From Nocardia vinacea NBRC 16497 (lineage in GTDB: Bacteria; Actinomycetota; Actinomycetes; Mycobacteriales; Mycobacteriaceae), in the NCBI RefSeq assembly GCF_000308835.1, contig NZ_BAGN01000397.1, positions 1 to 34,714 on the forward strand: a stretch of 34,714 nucleotides of DNA. The letters are read 5' to 3'. A program made the position numbers and the translations under genes. Position 1 is the first letter of the stretch. Every line of letters starts with the position of its first letter. This document shows, in pieces, positions 25,370-32,372 of this stretch. Under the pieces are notes generated by a model. The model was not told where the DNA came from. It saw only the letters and a program-made list of their open reading frames with translations, and ran no database searches.

Positions 25370-26530
25370 TCAGACCAACATGTCGTCGACCGGCAATCCG
25401 AACGTTCCGCGCCCGTACAGCGTCAGCGCCGTACCGACATCATTGGACGCGTGAATGCCCGCGATATGTGCGTCGCGCCAGGCCCGCTCGATCGGATTGC
25501 GACGGCGCAGCAGCATCCCGCCGGTTGCCGCGAACACCAGATCAATCGACGTCAACGCGCGTTCCGCGCCGAGCGCTTGATCACGACGGGCGCGCAACCG
25601 CAGGTCGAGCGGAATGTCCTGTCGTCCACAGACGCATTCGTACAACTCGCGAAGGCTCCGGCTCATCTGCAGGATGGCCGCGTCGATTTCCGCGCTGGCG
25701 CGCGCCGCCGCGGTCGGCTGATCCGCGGTGATACTGCCGCCACCGAAACTGAGCCGGTTACTGTCTCGCATCCGCGTCAGAAAGACGTCGAGGCAGCCCT
25801 GAGCCATGCCGACCATCGGTGAGCTGTTCGCGTAGGTGTACATGGTGCCGTACGGCATCCGGTAGAGCGGGCCGGGATTCGCCTTGTGTCCCGGGCTCTG
25901 TAGCAGCGCGATGTCGTAGAACCGCGTCACGCGATGCTCCGGGACGAAAATCCGTTCGGCGTAGAGATCGTCGCTGCCTGCACCGCGCAGTCCGGCCGCA
26001 TCCCACACCTTCGACATCCGATAGTCGGCGCAGGGCACCAGCCCGCTGACCATATCCACCGGCTGTCCGTTCTCGGCCACGATGGTGCCGCCGAGCAGCG
26101 CCCACGACGAGTGCGCGCATCCGCTGGCGAATCGCCAATGTCCCGAGACTTCGTAACCTCCGGCGACCGGAACGAATCTCCCGACCGGTGCGTAGGACGA
26201 ACAGATCAATGCGTCCGGATCCTCCGACCACACATCACGTTGCGCGCGCTCGTCGAAAAGTGCCACATGCCAAGGGGCCAGGCCGAGTACCGACGTCACC
26301 CATCCGGTGGAGCCGCACGCGGTGGCGACCGCGCGGACCGCATCGTAGAAGTCCAGCGGATCGGCCTCCAACCCGCCCTGGGATTTCGGTCGCAGCAGCC
26401 GGAAGATGCCCGTACCGATCAAATCGGTCATCGTCTCCGCCGGTATCTCGCCGGTTTCGTCGACCCGCGCCGCCCGTTCGGCCAGCGTGGGCAACAGTTC
26501 GCCGACTGCTGCGGCTACGTCTGCATTCAT
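25370..26530 (-). CDS. Flavin-dependent monooxygenase, acyl-CoA dehydrogenase fold (HsaA-like)
   Basis: A 386-aa oxygenase component of a two-component system (group D, HsaA/HpaH type). The helical N-terminal region, central VPVAGGYEVSGHWRFASGCAHSSW beta domain, and C-terminal helix with HIAGIHASNDVGTALTLYGR are characteristic. These enzymes use reduced flavin and O2 to hydroxylate a phenol ortho to its OH, giving a catechol. It follows the aldehyde dehydrogenase on the minus strand (87-bp gap). The upstream ribosome-binding site is weak (GAAAGA). Together with the flavin reductase and the extradiol dioxygenase, it makes a phenol-to-ring-cleavage route. The exact phenolic substrate is unknown. 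Confidence 0.92.
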   Translation of the reverse strand: MNADVAAAVGELLPTLAERAARVDETGEIPAETMTDLIGTGIFRLLRPKSQGGLEADPLDFYDAVRAVATACGSTGWVTSVLGLAPWHVALFDERAQRDVWSEDPDALICSSYAPVGRFVPVAGGYEVSGHWRFASGCAHSSWALLGGTIVAENGQPVDMVSGLVPCADYRMSKVWDAAGLRGAGSDDLYAERIFVPEHRVTRFYDIALLQSPGHKANPGPLYRMPYGTMYTYANSSPMVGMAQGCLDVFLTRMRDSNRLSFGGGSITADQPTAAARASAEIDAAILQMSRSLRELYECVCGRQDIPLDLRLRARRDQALGAERALTSIDLVFAATGGMLLRRRNPIERAWRDAHIAGIHASNDVGTALTLYGRGTFGLPVDDMLV

Positions 26531-26617
26531 GCCGGGTTCTTTCGTGTGTCCTCGCCCCCTACACCAGTGACTTCACGGCGGAGCGTAACAGGCACGCAGA
26601 CATCCCAGCCCGGTCGA

Positions 26618-28096
26618 TCAGCGCGCGGCCCAGCTGATGGCCTTGGTCTGCAGGAATTCGTCGAGGCCGAATTCGCCCCACTCCCGGCCGATTCCGCTCT
26701 GCTTGTATCCGCCGAACGGCAAGCGTGGGTTGACCCCCGCACTGCCGCCGTTGATCGCTATGCCGCCCGCGCGAACGCGGGTCGCGATGTCGTAGGCGGC
26801 CATGGTGTCGGCGCTCCAGACGGCACCGGCCAAACCGTAGGGGCTGTCGTTCGCGATGCGGACCGCCTCGTCGTCGGTGCGGAACGGGATGACGACGCCG
26901 ACCGGGCCGAAGAACTCCGTCTGCGCGATCGTCATCGAATTGTCGACATCGACGAAGAGGGTCGGCTCCACGAAGTAGCCCTTGTCCAGGCCGGCCGGGC
27001 GTCCGCCACCGCTGACGATCCGCGCGCCCTCCTCCTCGCCGACGCGGATCAGCTTTTCGACCTTCTCCCGCTGCGCCGCGGTGATCAACGGCCCCATCGT
27101 GGTGGATTCGTGTGCCGGATCGCCGACCCGGACACCGGCGAGCGCGACGCGCAGCCGCGCGACAAGTTCGTCGTGGACGGACTCGTGCACGATCGTCCGG
27201 GTCAGGATCGAGCAGCCCTGGCCGGCGTGCACCGTGATGCCCATGAGTGCGGACCGGACCGCCCCGTCGAGGTCGGCATCGGCGCGCACGATATTCGCGG
27301 ACTTGCCGCCGAGTTCGAGCACGACCTTCTTGATCGAGCTTGCGGCCTGTGCGTAGACCATTCGCCCGACGGTGTCCGATCCGGTGAAGCTGACCAGGTC
27401 CACCATGGGATTGGTGGTCAGCTCCTGGCCCGCGTCGATATCGCCGGTCACGATGTTCAGCACGCCCGGCGGCAGACCGGCGGCGTCGGCGAAGTCACCG
27501 ATCAACAAGGATTCCAGCGGGGTGGTCGGCGCGGGCTTCAGCACGGCGGTGCAACCCGCGGCCAAGGCGGGGATCACCTTCATCATGCTGAGGAAGAACG
27601 GGAAGTTGTAGGCCGCGATCAGCGCGCAGACCCCGAAGCCCTCGCGCCGGATCTGTCCCTGGGAGATGCCGATACCCGCGGCGATGGTGGGTTCCATCGG
27701 GCGTTCCCACGCGAAGGCCGGCATGACGCGCTCGGCCATATCGCGTAGATGGGCAACCGGCACCCGGGTCTGCAGGGTCTCGGCCAACGAGCGGACCGAA
27801 CCCGCCTCGGCAATATTGACGGCGACGAGCTCGGGCAGGCGGCGCTCCATCTCCTCGGCCATGCGCAGCAGCACCGCGGCCCGCTCGGCGGGCTTCATCC
27901 GCGGCCAGGGACCTTCGTCGAATGCCTTGCGCGCGGCCGTGATAGCGCGGCGCACGTCCGGGATCGAGGCCTGCGGGACGTAGGCGATCGTCTCCTCCGT
28001 CGCGGGATTGCGCACACTGATGAGCTCGTCCGATTCGCCGTCGGTGCGGTGCCCGTCGATATAGAGCTGCGTCGAGAACGAGTACGCCGTGGTCAT
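26618..28096 (-). CDS. NAD(P)-dependent aldehyde dehydrogenase
   Basis: A 492-aa ALDH-superfamily enzyme. Catalytic Cys295 (HAGQGCSILTR), general base Glu261 (LELGGKS), oxyanion Asn164 (YNFPF) and the cofactor loop FTGSDTVGR (237-245) are all in place. ATG 28096 is chosen because AGGAGA lies 6 bp upstream; the longer open frame reaches into the promoter region. It oxidises an aldehyde to an acid. In a pathway with extradiol cleavage it could act on the ring-fission semialdehyde, as XylG-type enzymes do, or on an aldehyde from side-chain oxidation. It is the first gene of the minus-strand unit with the HsaA-like oxygenase. Confidence 0.95.
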   Translation of the reverse strand: MTTAYSFSTQLYIDGHRTDGESDELISVRNPATEETIAYVPQASIPDVRRAITAARKAFDEGPWPRMKPAERAAVLLRMAEEMERRLPELVAVNIAEAGSVRSLAETLQTRVPVAHLRDMAERVMPAFAWERPMEPTIAAGIGISQGQIRREGFGVCALIAAYNFPFFLSMMKVIPALAAGCTAVLKPAPTTPLESLLIGDFADAAGLPPGVLNIVTGDIDAGQELTTNPMVDLVSFTGSDTVGRMVYAQAASSIKKVVLELGGKSANIVRADADLDGAVRSALMGITVHAGQGCSILTRTIVHESVHDELVARLRVALAGVRVGDPAHESTTMGPLITAAQREKVEKLIRVGEEEGARIVSGGGRPAGLDKGYFVEPTLFVDVDNSMTIAQTEFFGPVGVVIPFRTDDEAVRIANDSPYGLAGAVWSADTMAAYDIATRVRAGGIAINGGSAGVNPRLPFGGYKQSGIGREWGEFGLDEFLQTKAISWAAR

Positions 28097-28177
28097 GTTC
28101 GGTCTCCTGATTGCCGGATCTGCGTCGGTCTTCTGGGCAGGCCCACCTGCGGCGCTGCCCGCACACCACGCCTTAAA

Positions 28178-28183
28178 AGTGTA
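28178..28183 (-). promoter_or_regulatory. Possible -10 box for the aldehyde dehydrogenase operon
   Basis: On the minus strand this reads TACACT, followed by an A/T-rich stretch unusual for this genome, about 80 bp before the start codon. The operator-like palindrome at 28219-28233 lies some 36-55 bp upstream, a position usual for activators. No good -35 box is visible. Confidence 0.35.
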
Positions 28184-28218
28184 CTGAATAGCCGAACTGG
28201 CTGAGTCGTTTGTCCAAT

Positions 28219-28233
28219 TGCCGCTGAGTGGAA
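28219..28233. promoter_or_regulatory. Putative IclR-type operator, site 4
   Basis: TGCCGCTGAGTGGAA matches the palindrome at 13 of 15 positions. It lies between divergent genes, 130 bp from the aldehyde dehydrogenase start and 170 bp from the MFS start. Confidence 0.5.
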
Positions 28234-28395
28234 AGGTCGATTGTGTGACCCGCCGCACAGGGGGTGTGCTGTCGCGTACGTCTTCGCCCCACTCCGAGCA
28301 GGGCGAATGCGATCACCAAACCAAAGCCACGGCTCGATTGCTCGGTGCGAGTCGGAAACGAGAGCTCCGTGGCAGCCCCCGAAAGGACTCGATCG

Positions 28396-29910
28396 ATGAG
28401 CCCTGCAATGCAATTCGAAGAATCGCCCGATGTCGCACCGATGCCGGACGCCGCACAGACATGGACGCCGCGGCTGGTACTTTCCCTGGCCTCGATCGTG
28501 CTGACGCTCGAGATACTCACCCTCAGCTACATGATGGTCTCGATGGCGGTGCCAGAAATCTCCGTGCATTTCCAGACGACTCAGGGCGCCTGGATGCTGA
28601 CGGCATTTCTGCTGGTCGGGGCTGTGACGGGTCCGCTGCTCGGCAAGCTGGCCGATATGTACGGCAAGCGGAAGGTACTGCTGGCCTGTGTCGCCGTCTC
28701 GGTGCTCGGCGCGCTCGTCTCCGCGGTCGCGACCAGCTACGCGGTGCTGATCACCGGCCGGGCGCTGATGGGGGTGCTCACGCCGTGTGTCTTCCTGGCC
28801 TACTCGCTGATCCGGGATGTGTTCCCGAAGAAGACGGTCGCGCTCGCGGTCAGCGTTACCACCAGTGGTCTGGGCCTCATCGCGATACCGGCGCCGTTCA
28901 TCACCGGCTGGCTGCTGGACGACTACGGTTTCCGCAGCATCTTCTGGTTGTTCGTGATCGGGCTCGCGGTTTTCGGCACCATGATCGCGCTTACCACCGG
29001 CGAATCCACCGTGCGGGTGCGGTCGCGGGTCGACTTCGCCGGTGCGCTGCTGCTCGGTTTCGGCATCGCGGGCATACTCGTCGCGGTCAGCTTCGGTCCC
29101 ACCTGGGGCTGGACGACCGGGTCGACGCTCGCCTACCTCGTCGGCGGCGCTGTGTTGGTGGTGGCCTGGTTGGTAACGGCCGGAATCGTGCGCGACCCAC
29201 TGCTCGATCTGGATGTGCTGCGCCGACGGCCGGTACTGCTGATCTCCATCGGCTCCAGCATGTGCTACGGCTGCAGTGCGCTCATCACCATTCTGCTGCC
29301 GATGATGGTGATGACGCCCGCCGCCGTCGGACTGGGCTACGGATTCGGCGTCAGCGCAAAGGGATTCGCGATCTTCCAGGCGCCGATCGGCGGCATGGTC
29401 GTCGTCGGCGGTGTGGTCGTCGGCATTCTGGTCAGCCGCAGTGTTCGGCCGCGGTTGCTGATGATCGTCGGCCTGTTGCTCTTCGCGCTCGCTTTCGTGC
29501 TCATCGCGGTAAAGCATGACGACAAGGCGCTGCTGCTCGTGTTCGCGGGTATGGCGGGCACCGGTATGGGGCTGGGTTACGCATCGGTTCCGAATCTGTT
29601 GATCGAGGCGGTTCCGCCGCAGTTGCAAGCCAGCACGGCGAGTATCGCGAATGCCTTGCAGAGTGTCGTCGCGGCGGTCTTGCCGGTGCTCGCGTTCACC
29701 GTGCTGAACAACTCCTATATCGCGCCGATCCCGCTCGAAATGACCCATGGCGCGGTGCTCTACACGGATAGGGGATTCCAAGTCGCGTTCCTGATCGGTG
29801 CGGTGGCCTGCGCCATCGGCGCGCTGCTCGCCGTGCTGCTGCCCCGCAAGATCGAGCAACTGCCTGCACCTGTCGCGCAGGATGCGGAGGCTCCGGTATT
29901 GACGCACTGA
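28396..29910 (+). CDS. MFS transporter, DHA2-like (second)
   Basis: A 504-aa membrane protein with about 14 predicted helices. Motif A, GKLADMYGKR, is at about 83-92. GAAAGGA lies 8 bp before ATG 28396, which is preferred over the upstream in-frame ATG at 28264. It belongs to the same general family as the MFS gene at 244 but lacks that protein's long extracytoplasmic loop, so the two may carry different compounds. It is divergent from the aldehyde dehydrogenase operon and shares its operator-like site, consistent with uptake of the inducer or export of an intermediate. An intrinsic terminator follows. Confidence 0.92.
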   Translation: MSPAMQFEESPDVAPMPDAAQTWTPRLVLSLASIVLTLEILTLSYMMVSMAVPEISVHFQTTQGAWMLTAFLLVGAVTGPLLGKLADMYGKRKVLLACVAVSVLGALVSAVATSYAVLITGRALMGVLTPCVFLAYSLIRDVFPKKTVALAVSVTTSGLGLIAIPAPFITGWLLDDYGFRSIFWLFVIGLAVFGTMIALTTGESTVRVRSRVDFAGALLLGFGIAGILVAVSFGPTWGWTTGSTLAYLVGGAVLVVAWLVTAGIVRDPLLDLDVLRRRPVLLISIGSSMCYGCSALITILLPMMVMTPAAVGLGYGFGVSAKGFAIFQAPIGGMVVVGGVVVGILVSRSVRPRLLMIVGLLLFALAFVLIAVKHDDKALLLVFAGMAGTGMGLGYASVPNLLIEAVPPQLQASTASIANALQSVVAAVLPVLAFTVLNNSYIAPIPLEMTHGAVLYTDRGFQVAFLIGAVACAIGALLAVLLPRKIEQLPAPVAQDAEAPVLTH

Positions 29911-29921
29911 TCGAGTCGAGG

Positions 29922-29949
29922 GCGGCCGCGCGCAAGCGCGGCCGCTTTT
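29922..29949 (+). terminator. Intrinsic terminator after the MFS gene
   Basis: A perfect 10-bp GC stem (29922-29931 with 29936-29945) with a GCAA loop is followed by TTTT. It begins 12 bp after the MFS stop. The reverse strand has no T-run, so it acts only on the plus strand. Confidence 0.85.
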
Positions 29950-29951
29950 GC

Positions 29952-30944
29952 TCAGGGTGTGGTGCCGATCAGGGCGAGGCTGGAATGGGCATATGCCGCA
30001 CGACGTTTGGGACTCACCAGATACGAGGGCGGGGCGAAATAGCCGACATCGCGGGGCAGGGCGTCGGCGCGGCGCGCGAGGGCCGCACGGGCGTCGGCGG
30101 TGGTCCCGCAGAGCGCGATCTCGGCGAGCATCTCGTCGGTCACCGCCTTGACCATACCGTCGGTATCGCCCGCCCGGAATGCCGAGCGCAGTTGTGCGAC
30201 AGGGCTTTCCCAACCGTGATGGGCGACGTAGGGGTCGTAGGTCTTGACGGTGAGGTAGAAGGCGATCATGCGGCGGGCGTCGGCGATGGCACGTTCCGGT
30301 GCGTTGTCATCGATGGCGGTGATGATCCAGCCGTGTTCGAGTGGGCGTCGACCGCTACCGGCCGCCCCGCGGTCGACCGCCGGGCGCACGATGTCGTTCC
30401 ACCAGGTGCGGGTGAACAGGCCGTGGCCGATCACACCGTCACCGACCCGGCCCGCGGTGGCGGCCATCCGGCTGTTGAATCCCGCGAGCAGTACCGGGAT
30501 ATCGAGGCGGCCGAGCACCGGGGCCCTGACATCGGCGTCTATCGAATAGAACTCACCGGAGTACTGGATCTTCTCGCCGTTTTCCGCATGCAGCCAGGCG
30601 CGCACCACATCGATGGTCTCGGCGATCCGGTCGACCGGGCGATCGGCGGGGACGCCGAACCAGTCGCGGTTGATCCGGAAGGCGGCGGTGCCGAGGCCGA
30701 GGAACAGTCGACCGGGTGCCTGCGCGTGCAGTTGCCGCATGGCGGTGGCGTGCGCGTACGGGGTGCGGGCGAAGGCGTAGGCGATGGCCGGACCGACCAG
30801 TGCGCGTTGGGTATTTGCGACGATCTCGGCCACGGTGAGGTAGGCGTCGTGGTCGACGAAGTCTCCGGTGCAGAAGGCTTCAACACCGGCCTGCTCGGCC
30901 TCCTTCCCGACGTCGCGGCCGGGCCACGGCATGCCGAACTTCAT
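29952..30944 (-). CDS. Luciferase-like (LLM) F420-dependent oxidoreductase
   Basis: A 330-aa TIM-barrel protein of the bacterial luciferase-like family, of the type that usually uses F420 in actinomycetes. Recognisable segments are the N-terminal GMPWPGRDV, GRLFLGLGTAAF, and AGFNSRMAATAGRVGDGVIGHG. Such enzymes transfer hydride to or from alcohols, enones or imines, though some use FMN. AGAGGAG precedes the start. It follows a crotonase gene by 42 bp and is probably in the same transcript. It might reduce or oxidise a ring ketone of the pathway; the precise reaction is not deducible. Confidence 0.88.
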   Translation of the reverse strand: MKFGMPWPGRDVGKEAEQAGVEAFCTGDFVDHDAYLTVAEIVANTQRALVGPAIAYAFARTPYAHATAMRQLHAQAPGRLFLGLGTAAFRINRDWFGVPADRPVDRIAETIDVVRAWLHAENGEKIQYSGEFYSIDADVRAPVLGRLDIPVLLAGFNSRMAATAGRVGDGVIGHGLFTRTWWNDIVRPAVDRGAAGSGRRPLEHGWIITAIDDNAPERAIADARRMIAFYLTVKTYDPYVAHHGWESPVAQLRSAFRAGDTDGMVKAVTDEMLAEIALCGTTADARAALARRADALPRDVGYFAPPSYLVSPKRRAAYAHSSLALIGTTP

Positions 30945-30986
30945 CGAATTCTCCTCTTGGACAGTCTGATCGGTGGTAGCAGCGCG

Positions 30987-31760
30987 TCAGCGCAGCGTCC
31001 ATTTGTTGCGGGGCACCGCGGCGCGGTCGATTTCGGCCTTGCCGATGGGGTTGCCGATCTGGGTGTAGGACAGGCCGGTGCGCAGCGCCTGGGTGCGGCC
31101 GGTGTCGAGCGACTCCCAGATCGCCCGGACCGTGCCCTGGATCGCGGCCGGTGGTTTGGCGGCGATGATGCGGGCGATCTCGTCGGCGCGATCCCAGAGC
31201 TGATCGCGCGGCAGTATCTCGCTGACCAGGCCGATCTGCATGGCGCGCTCAGGGGACAGCCGCTCGTCCAGGCCGAGCAGCGCGATGCGCAATGTCTCAC
31301 CCAGCGGAATCCGGCGTGCGAGCCCGATCGGTTCCAGCGCCGCGGTCAGCCCATAGCTGACATGCGGGTCGAAGAAGCTCGCGTCCTCTGCGCAGATGAT
31401 GATGTCGGCCTCGTTCAGCCAGTAGAACGCGCCCCCGGCGGCCATTCCGTGCACCGCGCAGACCAGCGGTTTCCACACCTGGTTGAGCTTCGGCGACAAC
31501 TTCTCGCCGGGATCGGTCTGCGACCAGACATTGGTATGGCGGTCGATGCCCTGCTTGACGTCCATACCGGTGCAGAATGCGCGGTCGCCCGCACCGCGCA
31601 GCACGACGACACGGATATCGTCATCGAACTTCACTCGCTGCCAGATGCGATCGAAGTCCTCGAGCATCTCCTGGTTGAAGCTGTTCATGGCTTCCGGTCG
31701 GTTCAGGGTGATCGTCGCGACGTGGTCGGTCAGATCGAACAGGACGGTTTTCAGCTCCAT
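30987..31760 (-). CDS. Enoyl-CoA hydratase/isomerase family protein
   Basis: A 257-aa crotonase of normal length. Oxyanion-hole segments are AFCTGMDVKQ (61-70) and VHGMAAGGAF (103-112). At the site of the usual first catalytic Glu it has His133 (DPHVSYG), while Glu143 is near the position of the second acid. A standard hydratase mechanism is therefore uncertain; isomerase or another CoA-ester reaction is possible. GGAG stands 7 bp before the start. It begins a two-gene unit with the LLM oxidoreductase, behind a palindromic operator-like sequence at 31824-31840. Confidence 0.9.
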   Translation of the reverse strand: MELKTVLFDLTDHVATITLNRPEAMNSFNQEMLEDFDRIWQRVKFDDDIRVVVLRGAGDRAFCTGMDVKQGIDRHTNVWSQTDPGEKLSPKLNQVWKPLVCAVHGMAAGGAFYWLNEADIIICAEDASFFDPHVSYGLTAALEPIGLARRIPLGETLRIALLGLDERLSPERAMQIGLVSEILPRDQLWDRADEIARIIAAKPPAAIQGTVRAIWESLDTGRTQALRTGLSYTQIGNPIGKAEIDRAAVPRNKWTLR

Positions 31761-31823
31761 CCGGAAACTCCGATGTTCGTGGGTCGGCTGAATGCGGCCC
31801 TCCGGAGAGTGGCCGGATTAGAG

Positions 31824-31840
31824 TGTAACAAATTGTTCTA
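31824..31840. promoter_or_regulatory. TetR-type operator-like palindrome
   Basis: TGTAACAAATTGTTCTA is an imperfect 17-bp palindrome with a perfect AACAA-A-TTGTT core. On the minus strand it overlaps a TACACT -10-like hexamer, 64 bp or more upstream of the crotonase start. It resembles the TAGAAC..GTTCTA type sites of TetR regulators of lipid and steroid catabolism. It differs from the IclR-type palindromes, and no TetR gene is in the window. Confidence 0.45.
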
Positions 31841-31958
31841 CCGGCGACATTCGGCTCCGTGCTGGTCGTGGTCCGATTCGAAGCGCTTAATATGTGGTAG
31901 ACAAGCAATAGTGCCGCGCGGCCCAACCCTCGGGCTGCGGCGGATTCTAGATAAGTCG

Positions 31959-31964
31959 TATACT
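31959..31964 (+). promoter_or_regulatory. Possible -10 box for the 32051 operon
   Basis: TATACT lies 87 bp before the 103-aa protein's start, in an unusually AT-rich patch. No clear -35 was found. The 290-bp divergent region otherwise holds only the palindrome at 31824-31840. Confidence 0.4.
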
Positions 31965-32050
31965 CTTCTCTGGTCTCGGTCGTCTGGATGTGTTCGTGAC
32001 GACGGCGGTCGGGGCGAGATGGCACGACGAGATCCACGGAGGAAGTTGCG

Positions 32051-32362
32051 ATGAAGCCACGCGTGGGGCAGACGCTCGCCAGCACGGTCGACACGACGAC
32101 GGTCATCGTCGTGCGCGCTCCGCAGGCCGATCTGGAGATCACCTGTGGCGGGGCGGCGATGGTCGATCCGAAGGGCCCCGGCGGCGTTCCCGCCGGCACC
32201 GCCGATCCCGAACAGCTCGGCGGTTCGCAGCTCGGCAAGCGCTACGCCGATGAGGAGCTCGGTGTGGAATTGCTCTGCACGAAGGCGGGGCAGGGCACGC
32301 TGGCGGTGAACGGCGTCGCGTTGCCGCTCAAGAACGCCAAGCCGCTGCCGGCCTCGGACTGA
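32051..32362 (+). CDS. Conserved 103-aa protein of unknown function, ligase-associated (copy B)
   Basis: Paralogue of the protein at 15372-15683 and of the same length. Shared features are D-T-T..V-I-V-V, G-G-A, L-G-K-R-Y, V-E-L-L-C-T-K-x-G-x-G and the identical A-K-P-L-P-A-S-D end. This copy has two Cys (ITCGG near residue 32 and LLCTK near 76); copy A keeps only the latter. GGAGGA precedes the start. Here the gene comes 10 bp before the acyl-CoA ligase, while copy A comes after its ligase. The association surviving a change of order argues for functional linkage. No known domain recognised. Confidence 0.85.
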   Translation: MKPRVGQTLASTVDTTTVIVVRAPQADLEITCGGAAMVDPKGPGGVPAGTADPEQLGGSQLGKRYADEELGVELLCTKAGQGTLAVNGVALPLKNAKPLPASD

Positions 32363-32372
32363 GAGCGCATCG

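Noticed and set aside
25366..25376. GGTCTCAGACC palindrome between the convergent genes
   Set aside because: It overlaps the oxygenase stop codon, is only 11 bp, has no T-run and differs from the operator motif. It is probably chance.
25934..27748. 604-codon plus-strand open frame
   Set aside because: It is opposite the HsaA-like and aldehyde dehydrogenase genes, whose catalytic residues are complete. No domain is visible in it.
28093..30213. 706-codon minus-strand open frame
   Set aside because: It is antisense to the MFS transporter and crosses the terminator. The product is dominated by charged low-complexity runs.
29985..32054. 689-codon plus-strand open frame
   Set aside because: It is antisense to the LLM oxidoreductase and the crotonase, both well supported by motifs and ribosome-binding sites.
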